Shown here: one piece after another, positions 23,853 through 30,585 of the stretch
Position numbering within the stretch: the stretch's first letter is position 1
Layout of the letters: every line of letters begins with the position of its first letter
Assembly: GCA_959596505.1 (NCBI GenBank)
Contig: CAUFWM010000013.1
Span: 1-31,947 of the forward strand
Source of the DNA: an uncultured Collinsella sp.
Lineage (GTDB): Bacteria > Actinomycetota > Coriobacteriia > Coriobacteriales > Coriobacteriaceae
Direction: 5' to 3'
Length of the DNA: 31,947 nucleotides
Notes under the pieces: model-generated
Database searches by the model: none
Told to the model about the DNA's origin: nothing
The model's input: only the letters and a program-made list of their open reading frames with translations
Program-made: the position numbers and the translations under genes

Positions 23853-24830
23853 ATGCCAAGTGCTCAGGAGCTACAACATCAATTTGGTGAATATCGAGGC
23901 GCTATGTCCCGTCCATCAGATTTCGATCTCTTTTGGAAGGATCGCATGGCCGAGGCTGACGCCGTCGGGCTTGACTATGCGATCGAGGCGGCATCGGTCA
24001 CCGATGCCGTGACCTGCCAGCTTTTCGATCTCTGGTATACCGGCATGTGCGGCGCTCGCCTGCACGCCAAGTACCTTAAACCTGTCTCGGACGAGCCCGT
24101 GCCATTGGTACTTCAGTTCCATGGGTATCCGGGTGCAAGCCGCAGCTGGTTTGAGCAGGCGTCGTTTGCGGGCATGGGCATTGCACTCATCGCCCTCGAC
24201 TGCCCCGGCCAAGGAGGTCCCTCCGAGGACATTGGTGGATTTGAGGGCACGACGGTCGCGGGCCACATCGTCGCCGGTATCGACGGCGACCCGGCCAACC
24301 TCTACTATGTCCGCTTGCACCAAGATATCCGCATTCTTTGCCGTATTGTTCGTGAGCTCGAGGGCATCGATCTTGCCCGTGTATTTGTGAACGGCGCATC
24401 GCAGGGCGGCGGTTTGGGCATTGCGACCTGTGCGCTTAACAGCGAGCTTATCAATCGCGCCGCCATCCTCTATCCCTTCCTGTCGGATTTCCGCCTGGTC
24501 TGGGATTTGGATGCCGACGACATTGCCTACGAGGGTCTGCGCTATTGGTCTCGCTGGTTTGACGAGGACTCGACTCGTATTGACGAGGCCTATGCCAAGC
24601 TGGCGTACTTCGATTCCAAGAACTTTGCCCCCATAGTCAAATGCCCCGTGCTGTTTGGCACGGGCACAGCCGATATCGTCTGTCCTCCGGCGACGCAGTT
24701 TGCAGTCTACAACAACCTGACCTGTGAAAAGCGTCATGAGTTCTTTGAAGGCTTCGGTCACGAGGAGATTCAGGATTTTGACGATCTGATCATTCCATTT
24801 TTCTGCAAGGGAGGGGAGGCTCATGTCTAA
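23853..24830 (+). CDS. CE7-family acetyl esterase, candidate sialate O-acetylesterase
   Basis: A 325-aa alpha/beta hydrolase of the acetyl xylan esterase/cephalosporin C deacetylase family (CE7). It keeps the oxyanion-hole HGYPG, the GQ motif (CPGQGG), the nucleophile box GASQGG with Ser183, the acid Asp274 in GTADIVCPP, and His303 in GHEE. These are the family's catalytic triad and signature positions. Cytosolic location is expected because no signal peptide is seen. Its place between a sialic acid importer and nanA suggests removal of O-acetyl groups from imported sialic acids; this is inference, and O-acetylated sugars in general are possible. ATG 23853 matches the usual CE7 N-terminus (PSAQEL... 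DFDLFW); AAAGG lies about 15 nt upstream, farther than ideal. Confidence 0.85.
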   Translation: MPSAQELQHQFGEYRGAMSRPSDFDLFWKDRMAEADAVGLDYAIEAASVTDAVTCQLFDLWYTGMCGARLHAKYLKPVSDEPVPLVLQFHGYPGASRSWFEQASFAGMGIALIALDCPGQGGPSEDIGGFEGTTVAGHIVAGIDGDPANLYYVRLHQDIRILCRIVRELEGIDLARVFVNGASQGGGLGIATCALNSELINRAAILYPFLSDFRLVWDLDADDIAYEGLRYWSRWFDEDSTRIDEAYAKLAYFDSKNFAPIVKCPVLFGTGTADIVCPPATQFAVYNNLTCEKRHEFFEGFGHEEIQDFDDLIIPFFCKGGEAHV

Positions 24831-25674
24831 GTGCGAGAGCAATATCGATGAGCTGATTGTCCCCGAGCTTGCGGGAATTGCTGGGACGGTTTCGTCAAGG
24901 CTCTCTGATTTCCGGGATTGGCGCGGCGATGCTTCTGCGGATGTTTCCGAGTTGGAGACAGCCGCTTCGGACCTTGAGGTTTGCGGGCTGACCGTTACGG
25001 CGATTGATTTCGCCAATCCGTGCGCGCGCTACTCCGAGGTTTCCTTTGAGCTCGGCGGGTATGTCGTGCACGGCCGTTTGATTGAGCCCTCTGGTTGCGC
25101 CCGAAGATCCGAGCTTGTTCCGCTGTGTCTGATGTTCCATGACATCGACCGACCCGTGCGGGGATGGCATCACATGACGCGGTTTGCCGCCATGGGATAT
25201 GCCGTGCTTGCGCTGGACGATGAGACTATTGGATCCAGCGATCTGCAGCAGGGGATTACCTCGCCTGCTTTTGTCGAGCGTGTCCGTTGGGGCTGCGCGT
25301 TGGCGAAGGTTGCGCGCAACCTTGATGGCATGGATCCCGACCGCATCTTTGCATGGGGCGAGGGCCTTGGCGGCGGTGTCGCGCTGGCGGTTTCTGCTCT
25401 GGACGAGCGGGGCCTTGCCTGCACGGCGCTTGCCAATCCGCTTCCCAGCGGTCTCGAGACGCTGTCGCCTCGGGTTCGTGGCTCGGTGCTCATGGGCACA
25501 TCGCTCATGGATACCGTGAGTGATCCCAAGGGCCAGTTTGCCGTATTCAACGGTCTTGAGTGTGACCGGAGGCATAACATCTATGCCAAATACGCTCACG
25601 AGCGCATCAATGCGTTCGAAAACGAAGTCGTCGACTTCTTTAACCAAACGTTCTATTCGTGTTCTTTGGCCTAG
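24823..25674 (+). CDS. Degenerate CE7-like paralog lacking the nucleophile serine
   Basis: A 283-aa protein that aligns with the preceding CE7 esterase but has lost key residues. The nucleophile box GASQGGG reads GEGLGGG, putting Gly181 where Ser should be. The GQ motif CPGQGG reads DETIGS, and HGYPG reads HDIDRP. The acid Asp230 (LMDTVSDP) and His259 (AHERI) remain, as does the QFAVFNGL segment. It is also about 40 residues shorter. ATG 24823 overlaps the esterase stop by 8 nt with GGGAGGGGAGG upstream, so co-translation is likely. CE7 enzymes form oligomers, so a regulatory or structural partner role is possible; sugar binding without hydrolysis is another. The frame is intact, so it is not a decaying pseudogene. 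Confidence 0.8.
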   Translation: MSKCESNIDELIVPELAGIAGTVSSRLSDFRDWRGDASADVSELETAASDLEVCGLTVTAIDFANPCARYSEVSFELGGYVVHGRLIEPSGCARRSELVPLCLMFHDIDRPVRGWHHMTRFAAMGYAVLALDDETIGSSDLQQGITSPAFVERVRWGCALAKVARNLDGMDPDRIFAWGEGLGGGVALAVSALDERGLACTALANPLPSGLETLSPRVRGSVLMGTSLMDTVSDPKGQFAVFNGLECDRRHNIYAKYAHERINAFENEVVDFFNQTFYSCSLA

Positions 25675-25700
25675 ACGGCCTGGACACCGCCAACAAGAGT

Positions 25701-25719
25701 GGGCGGCATAGGGCTGCCC
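25701..25719 (+). promoter_or_regulatory. Small hairpin upstream of nanA
   Basis: GGGCGGC pairs with GCTGCCC (one G-U) around a 5-nt loop. It lies 12 nt before the AAGGAG site of nanA, without a T-run, so it might tune translation or mRNA stability. Confidence 0.4.
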
Positions 25720-25742
25720 GCCAGACAACTAAGGAGATTCTT

Positions 25743-26663
25743 GTGGCAACTCAGAAATTCACCGGCGTTATCCCTCCCGTCGTTGTTCCCGATACCGAAG
25801 ACCACCAGCTCGACGTTGCCTCCTTTGAGCGCAGCATCAACCGCATGATCGATGCCGGCGTCGATGGCCTGTTCTTCCTGGGCTCCTCGGGCGAGGTCGT
25901 CTTCTCCACCGACGAGCGCCGTCGCCAGATTGTCGCAGAGGCCGTCCGTATCGTCGACCACCGCGTTCCCGTTCTGGTCGGCATCATCGACACCGAGACC
26001 GAGCGCATGATCGAGCACGGCAAGGTCGCTCAGGAGCTGGGCGCCGATGCGCTCGTCGCCACCTGCCCGTTCTATGCCCTGCAGGGCATGACCGAGGTCG
26101 AGGAGCACTTCCGCATCCTTCACGAGGAACTCGACCTGCCCATCTTCGCCTACGACATCCCCGTGTGCGTCCACACCAAGCTCCCCTGGAAGCTCCTTGC
26201 TAAGCTCGGCGCCGAGGGCGTCCTGGCTGGCGTCAAGGATTCCTCGGGCGATGACATCTCGTTCCGCTACCTCATTCAGGAGAACGAGAAGAACGGCCAT
26301 CCGATGAGCATCCTTACCGGCCATGAGGTCGTCGTCGACGGTGCCTATCTCGGTGGCGCCGACGGTTCCGTTCCGGGCCTCGCCAACGTTGAGCCCGAGG
26401 GCTACGTTCGTCAGTGGAAGGCCGCTCAGGCTGGTGACTGGGCTACCGTCAAGGCCGAGCAGGATCGCCTCAATGAGATTTCGCACATCTGGGATGTCAC
26501 CTCGGGCGTCCAGGGCTATGCCGGTGGCGTCGGCGCTTTCAAGACCGCTATGAACCTCATGGGCATCTTCGACAGCCCGACCATGCCGCGCCCGGTGAAG
26601 GCCATGACTGGCGAGAACGTCGAGGCGATTAAGAAGGTCCTCCAGGACAACGGTCTCCTGTAA
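25743..26663 (+). CDS. nanA: N-acetylneuraminate lyase-type aldolase (DHDPS/NAL family)
   Basis: Class I aldolase expected to split N-acetylneuraminate into N-acetylmannosamine and pyruvate in the cytosol. The 306-aa (beta/alpha)8 protein shows GSSGE at 47-51 (pyruvate carboxylate site), Tyr137 in FAYDIP, and the Schiff-base Lys165 in GVKDSSGD. The family also holds dihydrodipicolinate synthases and other aldolases; neighbouring nanK and nanE and the importer favour the lyase. GTG 25743 is selected because AAGGAG precedes it by 6 nt; the longer in-frame opening overlaps the upstream gene. Codon use is highly biased, suggesting strong expression. A long palindrome follows. Confidence 0.85.
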   Translation: MATQKFTGVIPPVVVPDTEDHQLDVASFERSINRMIDAGVDGLFFLGSSGEVVFSTDERRRQIVAEAVRIVDHRVPVLVGIIDTETERMIEHGKVAQELGADALVATCPFYALQGMTEVEEHFRILHEELDLPIFAYDIPVCVHTKLPWKLLAKLGAEGVLAGVKDSSGDDISFRYLIQENEKNGHPMSILTGHEVVVDGAYLGGADGSVPGLANVEPEGYVRQWKAAQAGDWATVKAEQDRLNEISHIWDVTSGVQGYAGGVGAFKTAMNLMGIFDSPTMPRPVKAMTGENVEAIKKVLQDNGLL

Positions 26664-26670
26664 AGCTTTC

Positions 26671-26758
26671 CCAGGCACCCGACCTCGCCGTTCAACCGTG
26701 TGGCCATGACCCATTAGGTCAATGGCCACACGGTTTCTCGGCGATCTCGGGCACCTGG
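26671..26758. repeat. 88-nt symmetric imperfect palindrome between nanA and nanK
   Basis: Centred at 26714.5. Paired blocks from outside in: CCAGG/CCTGG, CCCGA/TCGGG, TCGCCG/CGGCGA, then ACCGTGTGGCCAT-GACC with GGTC-ATGGCCACACGGT (one bulged A), closed by a 5-nt CATTA loop. Blocks are separated by symmetric 2x2, 2x2 and 4x4 internal loops. No T-run follows. It could be an mRNA-stabilising or processing element, a structured RNA, or a mobile palindromic repeat. Confidence 0.75.
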
Positions 26759-26835
26759 ATAACCTTTACTGCGCTGTGACGGCTAGCCTGACGGCGCATT
26801 TCCTGTAGTTGTTTTTATCTCCTAAGGAGAGCGAC

Positions 26836-27801
26836 ATGGAGAACAAGTACGTTTGCTCCGTCGATATCGGCGGCACCAAGATTGCGACTGCCATTATGGA
26901 GTATCCGGCTGACGGCAGCGTGCCCCATCCCGTATTTGAGGCCGAGGTTCCTACCGAGGCCCAGGAGGGCGGCGAGGCTGTCTTCCAGCGCATCGAGGCG
27001 TCCATCAAGGCCGCTCTTGAGGCGAATCCCGATGTCGAGGTCCTCGGTGTCGGTATCGGTGCCGCCGGCGTCGTCGATCCCAAGACGGGCGCCATCGCGT
27101 ATGCCAACGAGATTATGCCCGGCTGGTCCGGTGTTCAGTTGGGGCCGCGTCTGCGCGAGGACCTTGGTCTTCCCGTTGCCGTTGTGGGCGACGTGCAGGC
27201 TCATGCTCTGGGCGAGGCCCACTGGGGCGTCGGTAAGGGCAAGTTCTCCGTCTTGTGTCTGGGCATCGGCACGGGCATCGGCGGCGCATATGTCGAGAAC
27301 GGCCGCGTGATGCAGGGCTTCCATGGTGCTGCCGGCCATATGGGCCATATCGAGTGCTCGGCTGCTGCCGGAATTCCCTGCGCCTGCGGGCGTTCTGGCC
27401 ATCTTGAGTCGGTAGCCTCGGGCACCTCGATTGGCCGTATGTACGACGAGCGCTTCGGTCGAGTTGACCCCAGCCGTCCTTCGGTCGGTCGCGATGTGAA
27501 CGACCTGTGCCGTGCGGGCGACGCAAAGGCGACCGAGGTCATCCATGACGCCGGCTTTGCGCTGGGCGCCAGCTTGGGCTCGCTTGCCAACATCTTGGAT
27601 CCCGAGGTCATCGTGCTTTCGGGAGGTGTGATTCACCAGGGTCCCGATTGGCGTTCGCAGACGTGGAAGGATTCGGTGCACGAGGGCTATGCCAGCCAGG
27701 CGCTCGATCCGCTCCAGGACACGCCGATTCTCATCGGGTCTCTGGAGGGCGACGCGCCGCTTATCGGTGCCGCCGAACACCTTCTTGCGTCGTTGAAGTA
27801 A
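26836..27801 (+). CDS. nanK: ROK-family kinase, probable N-acetylmannosamine kinase
   Basis: Expected to phosphorylate ManNAc at C6 with ATP. The 321-aa product has the ROK ATP-binding DIGGTK (10-15), the catalytic Asp119 in VGDVQAHALGE, GTGIGG, and the zinc site made of His171 (GHIE), Cys182, Cys184 and residue 189. The usual CxCGxxGC reads CACGRSGH, so the last ligand is His189, which can still bind zinc. Sequence alone does not separate ManNAc kinase from glucokinase; its place between nanA and nanE decides the call. ATG 26836 follows AAGGAGA, which forms part of a TCTCCT-A-AGGAGA inverted repeat at 26818-26830 that could partly mask the site. Confidence 0.82.
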   Translation: MENKYVCSVDIGGTKIATAIMEYPADGSVPHPVFEAEVPTEAQEGGEAVFQRIEASIKAALEANPDVEVLGVGIGAAGVVDPKTGAIAYANEIMPGWSGVQLGPRLREDLGLPVAVVGDVQAHALGEAHWGVGKGKFSVLCLGIGTGIGGAYVENGRVMQGFHGAAGHMGHIECSAAAGIPCACGRSGHLESVASGTSIGRMYDERFGRVDPSRPSVGRDVNDLCRAGDAKATEVIHDAGFALGASLGSLANILDPEVIVLSGGVIHQGPDWRSQTWKDSVHEGYASQALDPLQDTPILIGSLEGDAPLIGAAEHLLASLK

Positions 27802-27818
27802 ACATAACTACCAAGTGC

Positions 27819-27916
27819 GCCTTCTGAGGTGCCGCAGATTGACGTGAAAGAGGAGCGAAGCGTACTTCGGTACGCGAGCGACGGTTTGAACGTCAAGGTG
27901 CGGTGTCTCAGAAGGC
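27819..27916. repeat. 98-nt symmetric hairpin element with UUCG loop, upstream of nanE
   Basis: Perfectly centred at 27867.5. Outer stem 27819-27836 with 27899-27916 is 18 bp (three consecutive G-U wobbles), starting GCCTTCTGAG/CTCAGAAGGC. After a 2x2 loop comes a 7-bp stem TTGACGT/ACGTCAA, then a purine-rich 14x14 region with a tandem G-A step and the sequence GAGCGA on both sides. The end is a 6-bp GCGTAC/GTACGC stem with a C(UUCG)G tetraloop. No T-run follows. It occupies most of the nanK-nanE gap and looks like a structured RNA or a mobile palindromic repeat. Some Collinsella intergenic RNA motifs have been described; identity with one cannot be checked here. Confidence 0.85.
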
Positions 27917-27941
27917 TGTTTTGAGAAAGGTTGAGTCGGAC

Positions 27942-28628
27942 ATGACCGTCGATCCTTTGATTCAATCCCTGAAGGGTAAGCTCGTCGTGAGCGTTCAGGC
28001 GTATATGGGCGAGCCGCTTCGTACGCCCGAGACCATGGCTCAAATGTCTCGCGCTTGCGAACTCGGCGGCGCCGCCGCCATTCGCTGCCAGGGCCTTGCC
28101 GACATTGCCGCCATTAAGGGTCGCTGTGAGGTTCCTGTTATCGGCCTGTGGAAGGATGGGCATGAGGGCGTTTACATCACGCCGACGCTGCGTCACGCCC
28201 GCGCCTGCGTTGCTGCCGGTGCCGATATCGTGGCAATCGACGCTACCGATCGTCCGCGTCCCGATGGCAAGACGGTCGAGGATACCTTCCGCCCGCTGCA
28301 CGAGGAGGGTGTGCTCCTGATGGCGGATTGTGCCACCATCGAGGACATTCGCCGTGCGGTTGATATGGGCTTCGACCTGGTATCTACCACACTCTCTCAC
28401 GGTGTCGCCGCCATCGACTGCACCATGGCCGATGGTCCCGACCTGCCGCTCCTGCGTCAGGCGACCGAGGAATTCCCCGGCTTTCCCATCATTTGTGAGG
28501 GTCGCGTGCACACGCCCGAGGAGGCCCGCGCCGCGATCGATGCTGGCGCCTGGGCCGTTGTCGTCGGCACCGCCATCACGCACCCCACGAGTATTACAAG
28601 TTGGTTCAAGGCTGCGCTTGAGGCGTAA
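27942..28628 (+). CDS. nanE: N-acetylmannosamine-6-phosphate 2-epimerase
   Basis: Converts ManNAc-6-P to GlcNAc-6-P, joining sialic acid breakdown to amino sugar catabolism. The 228-aa TIM-barrel protein matches the NanE family: LKGKLVVSVQA near the start, IRCQG, PVIGLWKDG with the conserved Lys, VYITPTL, VAIDATDRPRPDG, LMADCAT, CEGRVHTPEEA and VVVGTAIT. ATG 27942 is selected because GAGAAAGG lies upstream (11 nt) and the N-terminus then fits the family; GTG 27903 would start inside the 98-nt hairpin. It is the last gene of the sialic acid cluster. GlcNAc-6-P deacetylase and glucosamine-6-P deaminase must be elsewhere. Confidence 0.95.
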   Translation: MTVDPLIQSLKGKLVVSVQAYMGEPLRTPETMAQMSRACELGGAAAIRCQGLADIAAIKGRCEVPVIGLWKDGHEGVYITPTLRHARACVAAGADIVAIDATDRPRPDGKTVEDTFRPLHEEGVLLMADCATIEDIRRAVDMGFDLVSTTLSHGVAAIDCTMADGPDLPLLRQATEEFPGFPIICEGRVHTPEEARAAIDAGAWAVVVGTAITHPTSITSWFKAALEA

Positions 28629-28655
28629 GACAGGCCTCGTATCCGCTTGGGGCGG

Positions 28656-28661
28656 TATACT
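28656..28661 (+). promoter_or_regulatory. -10 element for rapZ-whiA
   Basis: TATACT lies 73 nt before the rapZ ATG, with no good -35 partner. A transcript starting near 28668 would run at once into the terminator-like hairpin at 28680-28708. Confidence 0.45.
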
Positions 28662-28679
28662 CAATAAAGGCAATTGATC

Positions 28680-28716
28680 GCGCGGGATCCGCTGGCCGGG
28701 TCCCGCGCTTGTTTTT
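28680..28716 (+). terminator. Terminator or attenuator hairpin directly before the rapZ ribosome binding site
   Basis: An 11-bp GC-rich stem GCGCGGGATCC with GGGTCCCGCGC (one G-U), a 7-nt loop and a TTGTTTTT tail at 28709-28716. It has all marks of intrinsic termination and would end the nan transcript. The T-run touches the GGGAGG site of rapZ, so rapZ mRNA must include the hairpin, which suggests attenuation. Confidence 0.8.
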
Positions 28717-28728
28717 GGGAGGCAGCAC

Positions 28729-29649
28729 ATGCAAAAGGGAGATGCCATGGATGCGGCGGAGCGCTCGGAGCGCATCCCCGATATCGTCATCATCACCGGA
28801 ATGTCCGGATCGGGCCGAACGCAGGCCATGCATGTGTTCGAGGACATGGGCTACTTTTGCATCGACAACTTGCCTCCGCGTCTGATCGCCCAGCTTGCCG
28901 AACTCGTCGGCATCAATACGGGCGTGGGCAGGCATCTTGCCGTCACCTGCGACCTGCGCAGCCAGGGCTTGTTCGATGAGCTGCTCGATGCCGTTGCCGC
29001 ACTCGAGGAGCGCGAGATGAGCTGTGACATTGTGTTTCTCGAGGCGTCTGACGAGGTGCTGATTCGCCGGTATAGCGAAAACCGTCGTCGCCATCCCATT
29101 GCAAAGCCGGGGGAGACCACGGCCGACGCTATTCAGCGTGAACGTCTGCAGCTGCAGGGCGTTCGCGATCGAGCCGATATGATTATCGACACGAGCCGCT
29201 TGCGCACTTCTGCCTTGCGCAACAAGCTGCGCATGGCTTTTTCCGAGCTGTCCGACCAGCAGCTTATGGATGTCCACGTGTTCTCGTTTGGCTTTAAGCA
29301 TGGCATGCCCATCGAGGCGGATATCATGATCGATGTTCGCTTCTTGCCCAATCCTTTCTACGATCCCGAGATGCGCACCATGACCGGTCTCGATAAGAAG
29401 GTCTCCGATTTTGTCTTGGACCACCCCAAGACCCAGGAGTTCTGGAAGGCCTGGACTCAGCTGCTCGATACGGTCATGCCGGGTTATATCGCAGAGGGCA
29501 AGCCGCAGCTTTCCATTGCTATCGGCTGCACAGGCGGACAGCACCGTAGCGTCGCCATTGCCGAGGCCACGGCCCGCTACCTGGAGGGTGCTCAGTATCA
29601 TGTGAGCATCTCCCACCGTGACCTGTCGCGTGCCAACACGAAGGCATAG
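28729..29649 (+). CDS. rapZ: RapZ/YvcJ family nucleotide-binding protein
   Basis: Member of the RapZ (YvcJ, UPF0042) family. In E. coli it is the RNase adaptor controlling glucosamine-6-phosphate synthase; in Gram-positives it is a GTP/ATP-binding protein of less certain role. The 306-aa product has a P-loop GMSGSGRT (24-31) in which the usual Lys is Arg30, a DNLPP motif, EASDEVLIRRYSENRRRHP, and the C-terminal GCTGGQHRSVAIAE typical of the family. The P-loop Arg also occurs in some other actinobacterial members as far as I recall. ATG 28729 follows GGGAGG by 6-7 nt. whiA begins 6 nt after its stop, so they form an operon. yvcK, often between them, is missing. Confidence 0.93.
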   Translation: MQKGDAMDAAERSERIPDIVIITGMSGSGRTQAMHVFEDMGYFCIDNLPPRLIAQLAELVGINTGVGRHLAVTCDLRSQGLFDELLDAVAALEEREMSCDIVFLEASDEVLIRRYSENRRRHPIAKPGETTADAIQRERLQLQGVRDRADMIIDTSRLRTSALRNKLRMAFSELSDQQLMDVHVFSFGFKHGMPIEADIMIDVRFLPNPFYDPEMRTMTGLDKKVSDFVLDHPKTQEFWKAWTQLLDTVMPGYIAEGKPQLSIAIGCTGGQHRSVAIAEATARYLEGAQYHVSISHRDLSRANTKA

Positions 29650-29655
29650 GTTTAC

Positions 29656-30585
29656 ATGTCGTTTACCGCTGAGGTGCGTGACGAGCTTGCGCGCTGCGAA
29701 CCAGAATGCGAATACTGCGATTTGTCGACGCTTGCTGCGCTAACGCGTGTGAGCGGCACGCTTTCGCTGGCGGGCTCGGGACGGTACCGCTTGACGGTCG
29801 CGACCGAGACGGGTGCTGTGGCGCGCACGATGATTGCGCTGACGCATCGTATCCTTAAGCTCAAGACCGAATTCACGGTTCGTAAGTCGGTCCTGCACAA
29901 GGTACGAAACTATCTCATCACCTTGCCCGATCAGCCCGATTTGGATAAGGCTCTGGTGCTGCTGGGCATTCTCGACCGTAGGGGAGGGCTCGTCGCGGGT
30001 GTGCCGCGCCACATCGTCGCCCGTCCTTGCTGCAGGCTCGCCTATATTCGCGGTGCGCTGATTGCCGGAGGCTTTGTTGCCGACCCGCGTGGCGATTTTC
30101 ATTTGGAGATCGCGGTTCAGGGCGAGGAGTATGCAAAGGGACTTTGCGACCTTCTGGAGCAGATTGGAGTTCACGCCCGCGTCAATGCGCGTCGCGGCTC
30201 GTATGCCGTGTACATCAAGAGTGCCGAGGAGATTAAACGTCTGTTACAGCTGATTGGCGCCAAGCGCAGCGTTGCCGAGATTGAAGAGGCCCGCGCGGTT
30301 AAGCTGGTGAAGAACGACGTGAATCGTCGCGTGAACGCAGAGCTTGCCAACCAGACCAGAAGTGCCGGTGCCGCCCAACATCAGCTTGCGCTCATCGATG
30401 AGCTTGATCGGCGCGGTTTGCGCGAAACGCTGCCGGACGCTCTGGCAGTTTTTTGTGACTTACGCGAGCGTTACCCCGATCTCTCACTGCGAGATTTGGG
30501 GGAAATGGCCGACCCTCCTTTGTCGAAGTCGGCCTTGTATCACCGTGTTTTGCGCCTTGAAAAGCTCATTGAAGCAAGCGGGTAG
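29656..30585 (+). CDS. whiA: WhiA-family DNA-binding protein
   Basis: Gram-positive transcription and cell-division factor; in Streptomyces it controls sporulation septation with WhiB, in Bacillus it affects division and chromosome segregation. The 309-aa product shows the N-terminal SFTAEVRDELA, a LAGLIDADG-like fold with RGALIAGGFVADPRGDFHLEI, and the C-terminal helix-turn-helix with RYPDLSLRDLGEMADPPLSKSALYHR. As in other WhiA proteins, homing endonuclease activity is not expected. ATG 29656 has no strong site and lies 6 nt after rapZ, so translation is probably coupled. gap follows on the same strand. Confidence 0.96.
   Translation: MSFTAEVRDELARCEPECEYCDLSTLAALTRVSGTLSLAGSGRYRLTVATETGAVARTMIALTHRILKLKTEFTVRKSVLHKVRNYLITLPDQPDLDKALVLLGILDRRGGLVAGVPRHIVARPCCRLAYIRGALIAGGFVADPRGDFHLEIAVQGEEYAKGLCDLLEQIGVHARVNARRGSYAVYIKSAEEIKRLLQLIGAKRSVAEIEEARAVKLVKNDVNRRVNAELANQTRSAGAAQHQLALIDELDRRGLRETLPDALAVFCDLRERYPDLSLRDLGEMADPPLSKSALYHRVLRLEKLIEASG

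Noticed and set aside
19981..23859. A 1292-codon open frame on the reverse strand opposite the transporter genes
   Set aside because: It is an antisense shadow of strongly codon-biased, high-GC genes. Its translation is low-complexity (rich in Asp, Gly, His, Gln) with no domain, and the forward genes have clear motifs.
25659..25742. N-terminal extension of nanA and similar extensions of gap, nanK, mrp and the COG2509 gene
   Set aside because: The extensions lack ribosome binding sites, run into neighbouring genes or hairpins, and do not fit the family N-termini.
27903..27941. GTG 27903 as the nanE start
   Set aside because: It would lie within the 98-nt hairpin and add 13 residues not seen in the family; ATG 27942 has a purine-rich site and a matching N-terminus.
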